DNA from: Modestobacter roseus
GTDB lineage: Bacteria > Actinomycetota > Actinomycetes > Mycobacteriales > Geodermatophilaceae
Direction of reading: 5' to 3'
Assembly (NCBI RefSeq): GCF_007994135.1
Contig: NZ_VLKF01000001.1
Location: forward strand, 2,728,001 to 2,792,000
DNA: 64,000 nucleotides
The translations under genes were made by a program, and so were the position numbers. Under the pieces are notes generated by a model. It did not search any database, was not told the origin of the DNA, and was given only the letters and a program-made list of their open reading frames with translations. Shown in pieces: positions 41,352 to 49,548 of the stretch; positions within the stretch are counted from its first letter, which is position 1; each line of letters starts with the position of its first letter.

Positions 41352-42655
41352 CGGGCACCGCCCGCGCGGAGCTCGAGCACCGCGGCGGTGTCCGGGGACA
41401 GGCCCCGCGCCGCCGTCTGCACCTGGTCGGGGGTGACCGCGGCGAGCCGGGCGGCCAGCTCCCCGGCGAGTTCGGCACGACCGTGGACGAGCTCCGCGGC
41501 CGCGAACCCGAGGGTGCGGCCGAGCACCGAGTCGGCCTGCTGCAGCAGCTGGGCCTCGGCCCGGGCGGTGACCCGGGCGAGCTCCTCGGCCGGGACGCCG
41601 TCGGTGGCCACCTTCTCGACCTCCTCGTGGACGGCGCGCAGCACCGCGTCGGTCGACACCTCCGCCGGGTGGTGCACCTGGGTGACCAGCAGCGTGGCGT
41701 CGCGGACGTCGAACGGGTCGCCGAACAGGCCCAGGTAGCTGCTCTGCCCGACCGCGAGCTGGTCGGTGTGCAGCAGCCGGCGCTCCAGCCGGGAGGCGTC
41801 GCCCTCGCTGAGCAGCTCGGTGAGCAGGACGGTGCCGAGGTAGGTGTCCAGGTCGTTGACCGGGTCGGGCACCCGCCAGCCGATCGCCACCGCGGGCGCC
41901 GGGGCCAGCGGGTCCTCCACCACGCCGCGCCGGACGGCGGTCGGCGAGGGCTCGCCGGTGTTCGGCATCGGCGGGGCCGGCCGGGCGGGCACCTGGTCGA
42001 ACCAGCGGCGCACCAGCTGCTCGGTCTCGGTGACGTCGAGGTCGCCGCCGATGCACAGCACCGCGTTGGCCGGGGCGTAGTAGCGGTCGAAGAAGTCCTG
42101 CGCGTCGTCGACGGTGGAGGACTCCAGGTCGACGAAGGAGCCGTAGCCGTCGTGCGTGTTGGCGAAGGTCTCGAAGGCGATCGGCGGCAGCTGCAGCCAC
42201 GGGAAGGCGCCGTACGGGCGGTTGAGCACGTTGACCCGGATCTCCTCCTTCACCACGTCGATCTGGTTGCGGAGGTTCTCCGGGGTGATCGCCGGGGCGG
42301 CCATCCGGTCGGCCTCGAGGAAGAGCGCGCGCTCGAGCGCCTCGGCGGGCAGCGCCTGGAAGTAGTTCGTGTAGTCCTGGTGCGTGGAGCCGTTGAAGGT
42401 GCCACCGGCGGCCTGCACCAGCCGGGCGTGCTCCATCTTCGGGACGTTCGCCGAGCCCTGGAACATCATGTGCTCGAACAGGTGGGCGAAGCCGGTGCGG
42501 CCCGGCGGCTCGGACCGCATGCCTACGTCGTAGAAGACGCTGACGGCGACGACGGGGACACTCCGGTCGGGCGCCAGGACCACGCGCAGCCCGTTGTCGA
42601 GCGTGAACCGCTCGACCGGGTGGCGCAGGACCAGGTCGCCCTGAGCTGCTGTCAC
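41348..42655 (-). CDS. M16 zinc peptidase, catalytic subunit
   Basis: 435 residues. Zinc-binding HLFEH (H58, E61, H62) in TGFAHLFEHMMFQGSANV, with the distal Glu in the NQIDVVKEEIRVN helix. I place the start at GTG 42655, 7 bases after TAGGGT (leaderless); ATG 42679 would add eight residues that lie in a repeat hairpin. Substrate unknown; these pairs act on peptides in the cytoplasm or at the membrane. No signal peptide. Confidence 0.88.
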   Translation of the reverse strand: MTAAQGDLVLRHPVERFTLDNGLRVVLAPDRSVPVVAVSVFYDVGMRSEPPGRTGFAHLFEHMMFQGSANVPKMEHARLVQAAGGTFNGSTHQDYTNYFQALPAEALERALFLEADRMAAPAITPENLRNQIDVVKEEIRVNVLNRPYGAFPWLQLPPIAFETFANTHDGYGSFVDLESSTVDDAQDFFDRYYAPANAVLCIGGDLDVTETEQLVRRWFDQVPARPAPPMPNTGEPSPTAVRRGVVEDPLAPAPAVAIGWRVPDPVNDLDTYLGTVLLTELLSEGDASRLERRLLHTDQLAVGQSSYLGLFGDPFDVRDATLLVTQVHHPAEVSTDAVLRAVHEEVEKVATDGVPAEELARVTARAEAQLLQQADSVLGRTLGFAAAELVHGRAELAGELAARLAAVTPDQVQTAARGLSPDTAAVLELRAGGAR

Positions 42656-42662
42656 GCGACCG

Positions 42663-42668
42663 ACCCTA
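42663..42668 (-). promoter_or_regulatory. -10 box TAGGGT of M16 gene pair, leaderless
   Basis: On the minus strand TAGGGT lies 7 bases before GTG 42655; this decides between two in-frame starts. Confidence 0.45.
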
Positions 42669-42680
42669 ACCGTGCTCATC

Positions 42681-42862
42681 GCGGTCCTCCGGACCGCACC
42701 GCGTCCAGGCCCCCTGATCCGAGCGGCTGGTGCGGATCTCCGGCGCGCAGCGGCGTCGGGCTGACGAGTGGGCCCGGTGCGTCCGCGAGGATGGCCGGCA
42801 ACGGCTCAACGCCGGTCGGGCACGGCTCGTGGCCGCGGTGCGGCCCGCCAGGGTCGCCATGT
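42681..42862. repeat. Dispersed GGA-loop hairpin repeats, degenerate copies
   Basis: Two related hairpins. GCGGTCC-TCC-GGACCGC (42681-42697) is, on the minus strand, a 17-base stem with GGA loop like those at 56.6 kb. On the plus strand 42800-42862 carries AACGGCTCAACGC, then GGGCACGGC, a GCGGCCC...GGGTCGC stem and ATGTCAC, with spacing (59 bases) almost equal to the 56.6-kb copy (58). Confidence 0.6.
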
Positions 42863-43746
42863 CACAGCACCTCGACGGACTCCAGGACGCGGTCGACGAC
42901 GCCGTAGAGCTCGGCGTGGGTGTTGGGCACCGAGACGTACAGCAGCGCCGGGGCCTCCCGGCCGACGTCGATGAGCAGCAGCGCGGCCCGCTCCCCGGTG
43001 GCGTCGTAGCCCTCGACGTCCCAGGCGAGGTCGAACTCGTAGACCCAGGCCTGCGCGCCGTCGACGGTGACCGCCTCGTCGCGGCGCACCGTGCGCTCGT
43101 TGGGGCCGGGGTAGTGGGCCTGCCGGACGTAGTCGGCGATCGTGGTGGTGGTGGCCTGCAGGCTGTCCGGCCCGCTGTACCCGAACTCGGGCACCAGCGG
43201 CCCCGAGGTGCACTGGGCGATGAAGGAGTCGAAGGCGTCGGGCAGCTCCTCCTGCGTGACGAAGTACTGCCCGGCGGTGCTGCTGGTCTCCAGCTGGTCG
43301 CCGCGGTCCCACTCGTACCAGCCGTCGCCGAGCCACGGGTAGGAGATGCCCGCGGCCTCGTCGACGACCCGGACGGTGCCCGGCGGGAACGGGGTGCCGG
43401 GCTCGATGACGGGCCGCGCGACCGGGGTGCCGGCGTCGTCGCCGCCCGACCGGCCGACCAGCACGCCCACGAGCACCACGAGGGCCACCACCAGCAGTGC
43501 GCCGAGCCCGATGAGCAGCGGCCGCCGCGACCGCCGCTCGGGTTCGGCCGGCCCCGCACCCCAGGCCTCCCACGAGGCGTCCGCGCTCGGCCGGGCGGGT
43601 CCTTCGAACGACTGACCCACGGCGACGCCGGGGCCGGCCGGGGTGGTGACGTCGGACCAGCCGGCACCGTCCCACCACCGGACGAGCCCCGGCCCGCCGT
43701 CCGGGTCGGGGTACCAACCGGGCGGGGCGGCGCCGGGCGCGGTCAC
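42862..43746 (-). CDS. DUF2510 membrane-anchored protein
   Basis: 294 residues. DUF2510 zinc-less WW-like motif PPGWYPDPDGGPGLVRWWDG at the N terminus, a linker, one transmembrane helix (RRPLLIGLGALLVVALVVLV, about residues 72-95), then an extracellular domain of about 190 residues with no recognised family (SYPWLGDGWYEW). GTG 43746 follows the M20 gene with a 1-base gap, so it is co-transcribed. Function unknown. Confidence 0.78.
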   Translation of the reverse strand: MTAPGAAPPGWYPDPDGGPGLVRWWDGAGWSDVTTPAGPGVAVGQSFEGPARPSADASWEAWGAGPAEPERRSRRPLLIGLGALLVVALVVLVGVLVGRSGGDDAGTPVARPVIEPGTPFPPGTVRVVDEAAGISYPWLGDGWYEWDRGDQLETSSTAGQYFVTQEELPDAFDSFIAQCTSGPLVPEFGYSGPDSLQATTTTIADYVRQAHYPGPNERTVRRDEAVTVDGAQAWVYEFDLAWDVEGYDATGERAALLLIDVGREAPALLYVSVPNTHAELYGVVDRVLESVEVL

Positions 43747-43747
43747 G

Positions 43748-45160
43748 TCAGCGGGCGACGGTCGCGAGCTCGCGCCACAGGTGGGCGGCGGCCTCCGCGC
43801 CTCGGTGCAGCTGGGACAGCAGCACCCGCTCGTTGGGCGAGTGGATCCGGTCGGTGGGCAGCCCGGCGCCGAGGAACACCAGCGGCGCATCGAGCTGGTC
43901 GACCAGGTCGGCCTCGGGGCCGCTGCCGCCCTCCTTCATGAAGAGGACGTCGTCCGGGGAGCTGTCCCAGGCCTGCGCGATGGAGGACAGCAGCGCGGCC
44001 ATGTACGGGGAGTCCAGGTCGCTGGCGCAGGGGGCGACGCCACCGGGCGGGGCGTGCACCTCGGCCTCGATGCCCTCGGGGAGGTGCTGGTCGACCCAGG
44101 CGCGCACCTGGTCGGCGATCTGCTCCGGCCGCTGGTCGGCGACCAGCCGGAAGGTCAGCTTGGCGTGCGCCTCGGCCGGGATGATCGTCTTGTGGCCGGG
44201 GCCGGTGTAGCCGCCCCACATGCCGTTGACCTCCGCCGTCGGCCGGGCACCGATCCGCTCCTGGGTGCTGAAGCCCGCCTCCCCGGTGGTGGTCCGGGAG
44301 GCGGCCGGGCCGGCGAGCCAGGCGGCCTCGTCGAAGGGCACCCGACCCATCAGCTCGCGCTCGCGCTCGGACAGCGGGCGCACCGCGTCGTAGAAGCCGG
44401 GCAGGGTGACCCGGCCCTGGTCGTCGTGCAGGGCGCTGATCAGCTGGGCGAGAGCGTGCAGCGGGTTGGGGACGGCGCCGCCGAAGGAACCGGAGTGCAG
44501 GTCGACCGCCGGGCCGCGCAGGGTGATCTCGGCGTCGGCCAGGCCGCGCATGGAGGTCACCGCGCTGGGCAGGTGCGGGGCGGCCATGCCGGTGTCGCTG
44601 ACCACGACGACGTCGCAGTCCAGCCGGTCGCGCTTCTCGCGCAACAGGTCGGCGAAGTGCGGCGAGCCGGACTCCTCCTCGCCCTCGATGACCAGCTTGA
44701 CCGTCACCGCGGGGGTGTTGCGTCCCGTGGCAGCGAGGTGCGCGCGGATGCCGAGCAGGTGGAAGGCGACGTTGCCCTTGTCGTCGATGGCGCCGCGAGC
44801 GTGCAGCTCGGGACCGTCGGGGCCCTCGACCCGGGTCGGCTCGAACGGCGGGTGCTCCCACAGCTCCAGCGGGTCGACCGGCTGGACGTCGTGGTGGCCG
44901 TAGACGAGCGCGACCGGGGCGCCGGCGTCGGCCGAGGGCCATTCGGCGAAGACCGCCGGGGCACCGGGGGTGTCCCAGATCTCGACGGTCGGGAAGCCGG
45001 TGCGGCGCAGCGCCTCGGCCAGCCATCCGGCGCTGGCCCGCACGTCGCCGGCGTGGGCGGGGTCGGCGGAGATCGAGGGGATCCGCAGCCACGCGTCGAG
45101 GTCGGCGTGCAGGTCCTCGAGGTGGGCGGTGACGAAGTCGCGTTCGGCGCTGCTGCTCAC
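43748..45160 (-). CDS. M20-family dipeptidase
   Basis: 470 residues, zinc-dependent amidohydrolase fold. Metal ligands in YGHHDVQP, ARGAIDDKG (bridging Asp), EGEEESGSP (catalytic and metal Glu) and VVSDTG; dimerisation domain inserted at about 190-330; a late PNERVLL motif. Likely a carnosinase-like dipeptidase releasing amino acids from small peptides. ATG/GTG-type start 45160. Upstream is the divergent hydrolase gene. Confidence 0.9.
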   Translation of the reverse strand: MSSSAERDFVTAHLEDLHADLDAWLRIPSISADPAHAGDVRASAGWLAEALRRTGFPTVEIWDTPGAPAVFAEWPSADAGAPVALVYGHHDVQPVDPLELWEHPPFEPTRVEGPDGPELHARGAIDDKGNVAFHLLGIRAHLAATGRNTPAVTVKLVIEGEEESGSPHFADLLREKRDRLDCDVVVVSDTGMAAPHLPSAVTSMRGLADAEITLRGPAVDLHSGSFGGAVPNPLHALAQLISALHDDQGRVTLPGFYDAVRPLSERERELMGRVPFDEAAWLAGPAASRTTTGEAGFSTQERIGARPTAEVNGMWGGYTGPGHKTIIPAEAHAKLTFRLVADQRPEQIADQVRAWVDQHLPEGIEAEVHAPPGGVAPCASDLDSPYMAALLSSIAQAWDSSPDDVLFMKEGGSGPEADLVDQLDAPLVFLGAGLPTDRIHSPNERVLLSQLHRGAEAAAHLWRELATVAR

Positions 45161-45207
45161 CGCCGAACGGTAACGCGGGGCGCTGGGCCGCCCGGCGTGG
45201 TGGCGGC

Positions 45208-45213
45208 TACGTT
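45208..45213 (+). promoter_or_regulatory. -10 box TACGTT, leaderless hydrolase gene
   Basis: TACGTT lies 6 bases before ATG 45220 with no Shine-Dalgarno. Confidence 0.45.
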
Positions 45214-45219
45214 GCGTGC

Positions 45220-46104
45220 ATGCCGGTGGGGATGCTGCAGGTGGACGTGGGTGACCTGACGTTCGACGTCCGGACCGACGGGCCGGAGGACGGGCTGCCC
45301 GTGCTGCTGCTGCACGGGTTCCCGGAGACGTCGCTGTCCTGGTCGGCGGTGACGCCGCTGCTGGCCGAGGCGGGGCTGCGCACGTTCGCCCCCGACCAGC
45401 TGGGCTACTCCCCCGGCGCGCGGCCGCTGGACGTCGACTCCTACGCCCTGCCCAACCTGGTGCAGGTGACCGCGGACCTGATGACGGCGCTGGACGTGCC
45501 GGTGGCGCACGTGGTCGGCCACGACTGGGGCGCGAACGTGGCCTGGGCGCTGGCGGCCTGGCATGCCGACCGGGTGGCGTCGCTGACCGCGGTCTCGGTG
45601 CCGCACCCGACGGCGTTCACCCTCGCCTACCGTGCCGACCCGGAGCAGCGGGAGCGGTCGGGTTACATCCGGCTGTTCCGCACGCCGGGCGACGCCGAGG
45701 AGGCGCTCCTCGGCGACGGCGCACGACGGCTGCGGCGGCTGCTGGAGGCGCCCGGGGTGCCCGCGGAGGCGATCGACGCCTACGTCGACGTGCTGTCGGC
45801 GCCGGGCGCGCTGACGGCGGCGCTGAACTGGTACCGGGCGATGGACGCCACCACCCGGGTCGACCCGGTCGAGGTGCCGACGACCTACGTGTGGAGCGAC
45901 GGCGACGTGGCGGTCGGCCGCACCGCGGCGGAGGCGTGCGCGGACCAGGTCACCGGTGACTACCGGTTCGTCGAGCTGCCCGGGATCACGCACTGGGTGC
46001 CCGAGCAGGCACCCGAGGCGCTGGCCGGGGCGATCATCGAGCGGGTGGCCGGCGGCACCGTCTTCGACCCGGCCCGCGGCCACCACCACGCCCCGCCGAG
46101 CTGA
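45220..46104 (+). CDS. Alpha/beta hydrolase, epoxide-hydrolase-like
   Basis: 294 residues. LLLHGFPETSLSW gives the oxyanion-hole HGFPE motif of epoxide hydrolases and dehalogenases, and the nucleophile elbow is GHDWGA with Asp102 rather than Ser. Catalytic His in GITHWVP. The Asp nucleophile points to epoxide or halide hydrolysis, not an esterase; the real substrate is unknown. It lies near adnAB, as a hydrolase (lipV) does in M. tuberculosis. Confidence 0.85.
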   Translation: MPVGMLQVDVGDLTFDVRTDGPEDGLPVLLLHGFPETSLSWSAVTPLLAEAGLRTFAPDQLGYSPGARPLDVDSYALPNLVQVTADLMTALDVPVAHVVGHDWGANVAWALAAWHADRVASLTAVSVPHPTAFTLAYRADPEQRERSGYIRLFRTPGDAEEALLGDGARRLRRLLEAPGVPAEAIDAYVDVLSAPGALTAALNWYRAMDATTRVDPVEVPTTYVWSDGDVAVGRTAAEACADQVTGDYRFVELPGITHWVPEQAPEALAGAIIERVAGGTVFDPARGHHHAPPS

Positions 46105-46116
46105 CTGCCCCGGCGA

Positions 46117-46223
46117 TGTGCGCTGGGTGCCCACTCCCGGCGGCAAATGGGCACCCAGCGCACAGTGCCCGCCGCCGTGCACTGGTTGCTGGTCCGCCAG
46201 CCGGAAACGAGCATCCAGCGCAC
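46117..46223. terminator. Two tandem palindromes between convergent genes
   Basis: First hairpin: 17-base perfect arms 46117-46133 and 46148-46164 (TGTGCGCTGGGTGCCCA). Second: arms 46177-46190 and 46210-46223, 12 of 14 paired. The arms of both share GTGCGCTGGRTGC. Confidence 0.6.
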
Positions 46224-46242
46224 ACCGGCGGCGCCGTCGCCG

Positions 46243-49200
46243 TCAGGCGGTGCCGGTGACCAGCGCGAGCAGGCCGGCCTCGTCGAGCAGGTCGACCGGG
46301 CGGAGGGTGACCCCGGCGGCGACGTGGTGGAACCCGGCGCTGACCCGCTCCACCGGCACGCCGGTCAGCCGCGACCAGCCCAGCCGGTAGGCAGCCAGCT
46401 GCACGCTCGCGGCGGCCAGCTCCACCGCTCCGGGCACCGGGCCGGTCTTCCAGTCGATGACCTCGAAGCCGCCGTCCGGAGTGGCGTAGACCGCGTCGAT
46501 CCGCCCGCGCAGCGTCAGCGGCCCCAGCGGCGTCTCGAACGGCGCCTCCACGTCGACCGGCTGCCGGTCGGCCCACTCACTGCCCAGGAACGCCTCCTGC
46601 AACGCCGACAGCGCCTCGTCGGGCGCGGCCCCGGCGTCCCCGGAGCCGGGCAGCTCGTCGAGGTCGATCAGCCGGGAGGTGCCGAACCGCTCCTCCAGCC
46701 AGGCGTGGAACGCCGTGCCGCGGCGGGCCAGCGGCGCGGGCGCTGCGGGCATCGGACGGCGCAGCCGCCGGGCCAGCTCGGCCGGGTCCCGCCGCAAGGC
46801 CACCAGCGCCGACACCGACAGGTGCGCGGGCAGCGGCACCTCGACGGTGCCCCGCCAGGACTCGGCGCGCTCCCGCAGCAGCAGGTCGGCGTCGCGCAGC
46901 CAGTCGGCGACCAGCGGGTCGTCGGTGGCCTGCAGAGCCTCGTCGGTGAGCGGGTGCGGACTGCTCGCGGCGACCAGCTCGGCAGCGGCACTCAGCGCCC
47001 GGCGCCGGTTCGCCGACAGCGGGTCGGCCGGCCACACGCCGATCGGCCACTCGGCCAGCGCGGGGTTCTCCGCCTCGTCGGCAGGCGGCTCCGCCCAGGC
47101 GTCGACGACACCGGCGCCGGCCTCGACGGCGTCCTTGACCGCCTGCAGCAGCACGGAGGGGCCGCAGACGGTCTTGCCGTCGCGCCACCAGCTGCCCGAG
47201 CACAGCAGCAGGTGCTTGGCCCGGGTGACCGCCACGTAGCCGAGGCGGATCTCCTCGGCGAGCCCGAAGTCCTTCCACTCGGCGACGTAGTCGGCCAGCG
47301 CGTCGCGCACCGACGCCTGGTCACCGGAGCCGGGCACCGGCAGGTGCAGCCGGGGCAGCTCCGCGCGGTCGGTGAGACGCAGGTCGACCGGGACGGCGCC
47401 GGGGTCGCGGATCCAGGAGTCCGACGCGTCGCCCTTGGCGGGGAACTGGCCCACGGTCATGCCCGGGACGGCGACGACGTCCCACTCCAGGCCCTTGGCG
47501 GAGTGGCCGGTGAGCAGCTGCACCGCCTCCGGGTTGACCGCGACCTCCCCGGGTTCGAGCCCGCGTTCCCGGACCTCGGCGTCGGCGAGGTAGCCGAGGA
47601 ACGCCGGCAGCGAGGGCAGCTCGGCGAGCTCCGAGAACTGGGCGGCCACCTCGTGCAGCGCGTCCAGGTGGGTGCGCGCCCGGCCGGGGGTGACGTCGGG
47701 GTGGCTGGCGAGTTCGGTCTCCAGGCCCAGCACCCGAACCACCTCGTCGACCAGGTCGGGCAGCGACTCCCCCAGCCGCCCGCGCAGCGTGGCCAGCTCG
47801 GTGCCGAGCCGCCGCAGCCGGCGGAACCCTTCGGCCGAGTAGGCCTCCGGGCGCCCCAGGTCGTCGAGGGCCTCGATGATGCTGCCGCGCTCGCGGGGCA
47901 GCTCCGGGGTCGGGACGGCGGCGCCCTCACCCGGCTCCGTGGCCGCGGCCCGCCGCTCGCGCACCAGTGACCGCGCGCGGCCCTCCAGGGCAGCGAGGTC
48001 ACGCGGGCCGATCCGCCAGCGGGCGCCGGTGAGCAACCGGCCCAGCGCGTCCCCGGCGGTGGGGTCGACGAGCACCCGCAGCGTGGCGACGACGTCGGAG
48101 ACCTCCGGCACGTCGAGCAGCCCGCCGAGCCCGACCACCTCGACCGGCAGCCCCCGCTCGCGCAGCGCCGCGGCGATGCCGGGCAGCTGGGCGCGGCGGC
48201 GGGCCAGCACCGCCATCGTCGGGCGGCGCCGGTCGGCCGGGCCGTGAGGGGGTCCGTGCCACTCGGCGGCGAGCCGGTCGGCGAGCGCGGCGGTCTCCTC
48301 GGCGACGGTCTCGTAGAGCCCGACGTGCACGGCGCCCGGGCCCGCGACCGGGGCTGCGGTGAGGTCGGGCAGCGGCTGCTCGGGCTCGGGCAGCATCCCC
48401 GAGACCGCGTTGGCGATGGCGAGCACGGCGCGGTCGTTGCGCCAGCTGGTCGACAGCGTGAGCCGCTCGGCCGGGCGCTCCGGGGTGCCGGGGAACGTGC
48501 GGTCGAACCGCTCGATGGTGCCGGCCGAGGCGCCTCGCCAGCCGTAGATCGACTGCCGCGGGTCGCCGACGGCGAGCACCGGGTGCCCGCCCGGGCCGCC
48601 GAACAGCGCTTCGAGCATGCGCAGCTGACCGACGCTGGTGTCCTGGTACTCGTCGAGCAGCACCACCCGCCAGCGGGCCCGCTCCCGGCGGCCGACCTCC
48701 GGGGAGCTGACCGCCACCCGGGCGGCGTAGGCCACCTGGTCGGCGTAGTCGATCGCGCCCGCGGCCCGCTTGCGCGCCTCGAACGCCTCGACCATCGGCA
48801 GCAGCGCGACCCGGGCCCGCTGGCGGGCCAGCAGGGCGAGCACGTCGGCGTAGGGCCCCTTCTTGCGGCCGGCGTCGGCGTAGCCGCGCAGCTGGGCCTC
48901 GAACCGGGCGGTCCAGGCGCGCAGCCGCTCCGGGCTGACGTCGTGCTCGCCGAGCTCGGCGGCCAGCTGCAGCACGTCCTCGGTGGTGGTGACCAGCCCC
49001 AGGGCCACGTCGGCCATGTCTCCGGTGTGCCCGGCGACGACGGTGGCCGCCTGTCCCCAGCACATCGCCGGGCCGAGCACGCCGGCGCCGGGCTCCACGC
49101 CGATCCGCAGACCGTGCTCGGCGACGATCCCGGCCGCGTAACCGTGGTAGGTGGCGACGGTGGGCGCCGCGACGGACAGCCGCTCGCGCAGCGCCGGGTC

Positions 49201-49548
49201 GGTGTCGGGGTGCTCGGCCAGCGCACCCAGCCGCAGCCGCACCCGGGCGTTCAGCTCGCTGGCGGCCTTGCGGGTGAAGGTGAGCCCGAGCACCGCCTCG
49301 GGGGCGACCAGCTGGTTGGCGACCAGCCAGGCGACCCGGGCGGCCATCGTCTCGGTCTTGCCCGACCCGGCGCCGGCGACCACGACCAGCGGCCGGTCGA
49401 CCGGTGCGGACACGACCCCGGCCTGCTCGTCGGAGGGCGCGTAGCTCAGCCCACACCGGGTGGCGACCTCGGCCGGGGTCAGCAGCTCCGGCAGCGCCGG
49501 CTCCCCGATCGGCCCCATCCCCGGCAGGTCGAACGCGAGTTGCGTCAT
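46243..49548 (-). CDS. adnB: AdnB subunit of the AdnAB helicase-nuclease
   Basis: 1101 residues. Processes DNA double-strand ends, replacing RecBCD/AddAB in Actinobacteria. N-terminal UvrD-like motor: Walker A AGAGSGKTETMAARV, DEYQDTSVGQL, GDPRQSIYGWRGA, VAVTRAKHLLL. The C-terminal RecB-type nuclease has HAWLEERFG, RIDAVYATPDGGFEVIDWKTG (catalytic Asp/Glu and the DWK motif) and AAYRLGWSR. ATG 49548 overlaps the adnA stop by ATGA. Confidence 0.93.
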   Translation of the reverse strand: MTQLAFDLPGMGPIGEPALPELLTPAEVATRCGLSYAPSDEQAGVVSAPVDRPLVVVAGAGSGKTETMAARVAWLVANQLVAPEAVLGLTFTRKAASELNARVRLRLGALAEHPDTDPALRERLSVAAPTVATYHGYAAGIVAEHGLRIGVEPGAGVLGPAMCWGQAATVVAGHTGDMADVALGLVTTTEDVLQLAAELGEHDVSPERLRAWTARFEAQLRGYADAGRKKGPYADVLALLARQRARVALLPMVEAFEARKRAAGAIDYADQVAYAARVAVSSPEVGRRERARWRVVLLDEYQDTSVGQLRMLEALFGGPGGHPVLAVGDPRQSIYGWRGASAGTIERFDRTFPGTPERPAERLTLSTSWRNDRAVLAIANAVSGMLPEPEQPLPDLTAAPVAGPGAVHVGLYETVAEETAALADRLAAEWHGPPHGPADRRRPTMAVLARRRAQLPGIAAALRERGLPVEVVGLGGLLDVPEVSDVVATLRVLVDPTAGDALGRLLTGARWRIGPRDLAALEGRARSLVRERRAAATEPGEGAAVPTPELPRERGSIIEALDDLGRPEAYSAEGFRRLRRLGTELATLRGRLGESLPDLVDEVVRVLGLETELASHPDVTPGRARTHLDALHEVAAQFSELAELPSLPAFLGYLADAEVRERGLEPGEVAVNPEAVQLLTGHSAKGLEWDVVAVPGMTVGQFPAKGDASDSWIRDPGAVPVDLRLTDRAELPRLHLPVPGSGDQASVRDALADYVAEWKDFGLAEEIRLGYVAVTRAKHLLLCSGSWWRDGKTVCGPSVLLQAVKDAVEAGAGVVDAWAEPPADEAENPALAEWPIGVWPADPLSANRRRALSAAAELVAASSPHPLTDEALQATDDPLVADWLRDADLLLRERAESWRGTVEVPLPAHLSVSALVALRRDPAELARRLRRPMPAAPAPLARRGTAFHAWLEERFGTSRLIDLDELPGSGDAGAAPDEALSALQEAFLGSEWADRQPVDVEAPFETPLGPLTLRGRIDAVYATPDGGFEVIDWKTGPVPGAVELAAASVQLAAYRLGWSRLTGVPVERVSAGFHHVAAGVTLRPVDLLDEAGLLALVTGTA

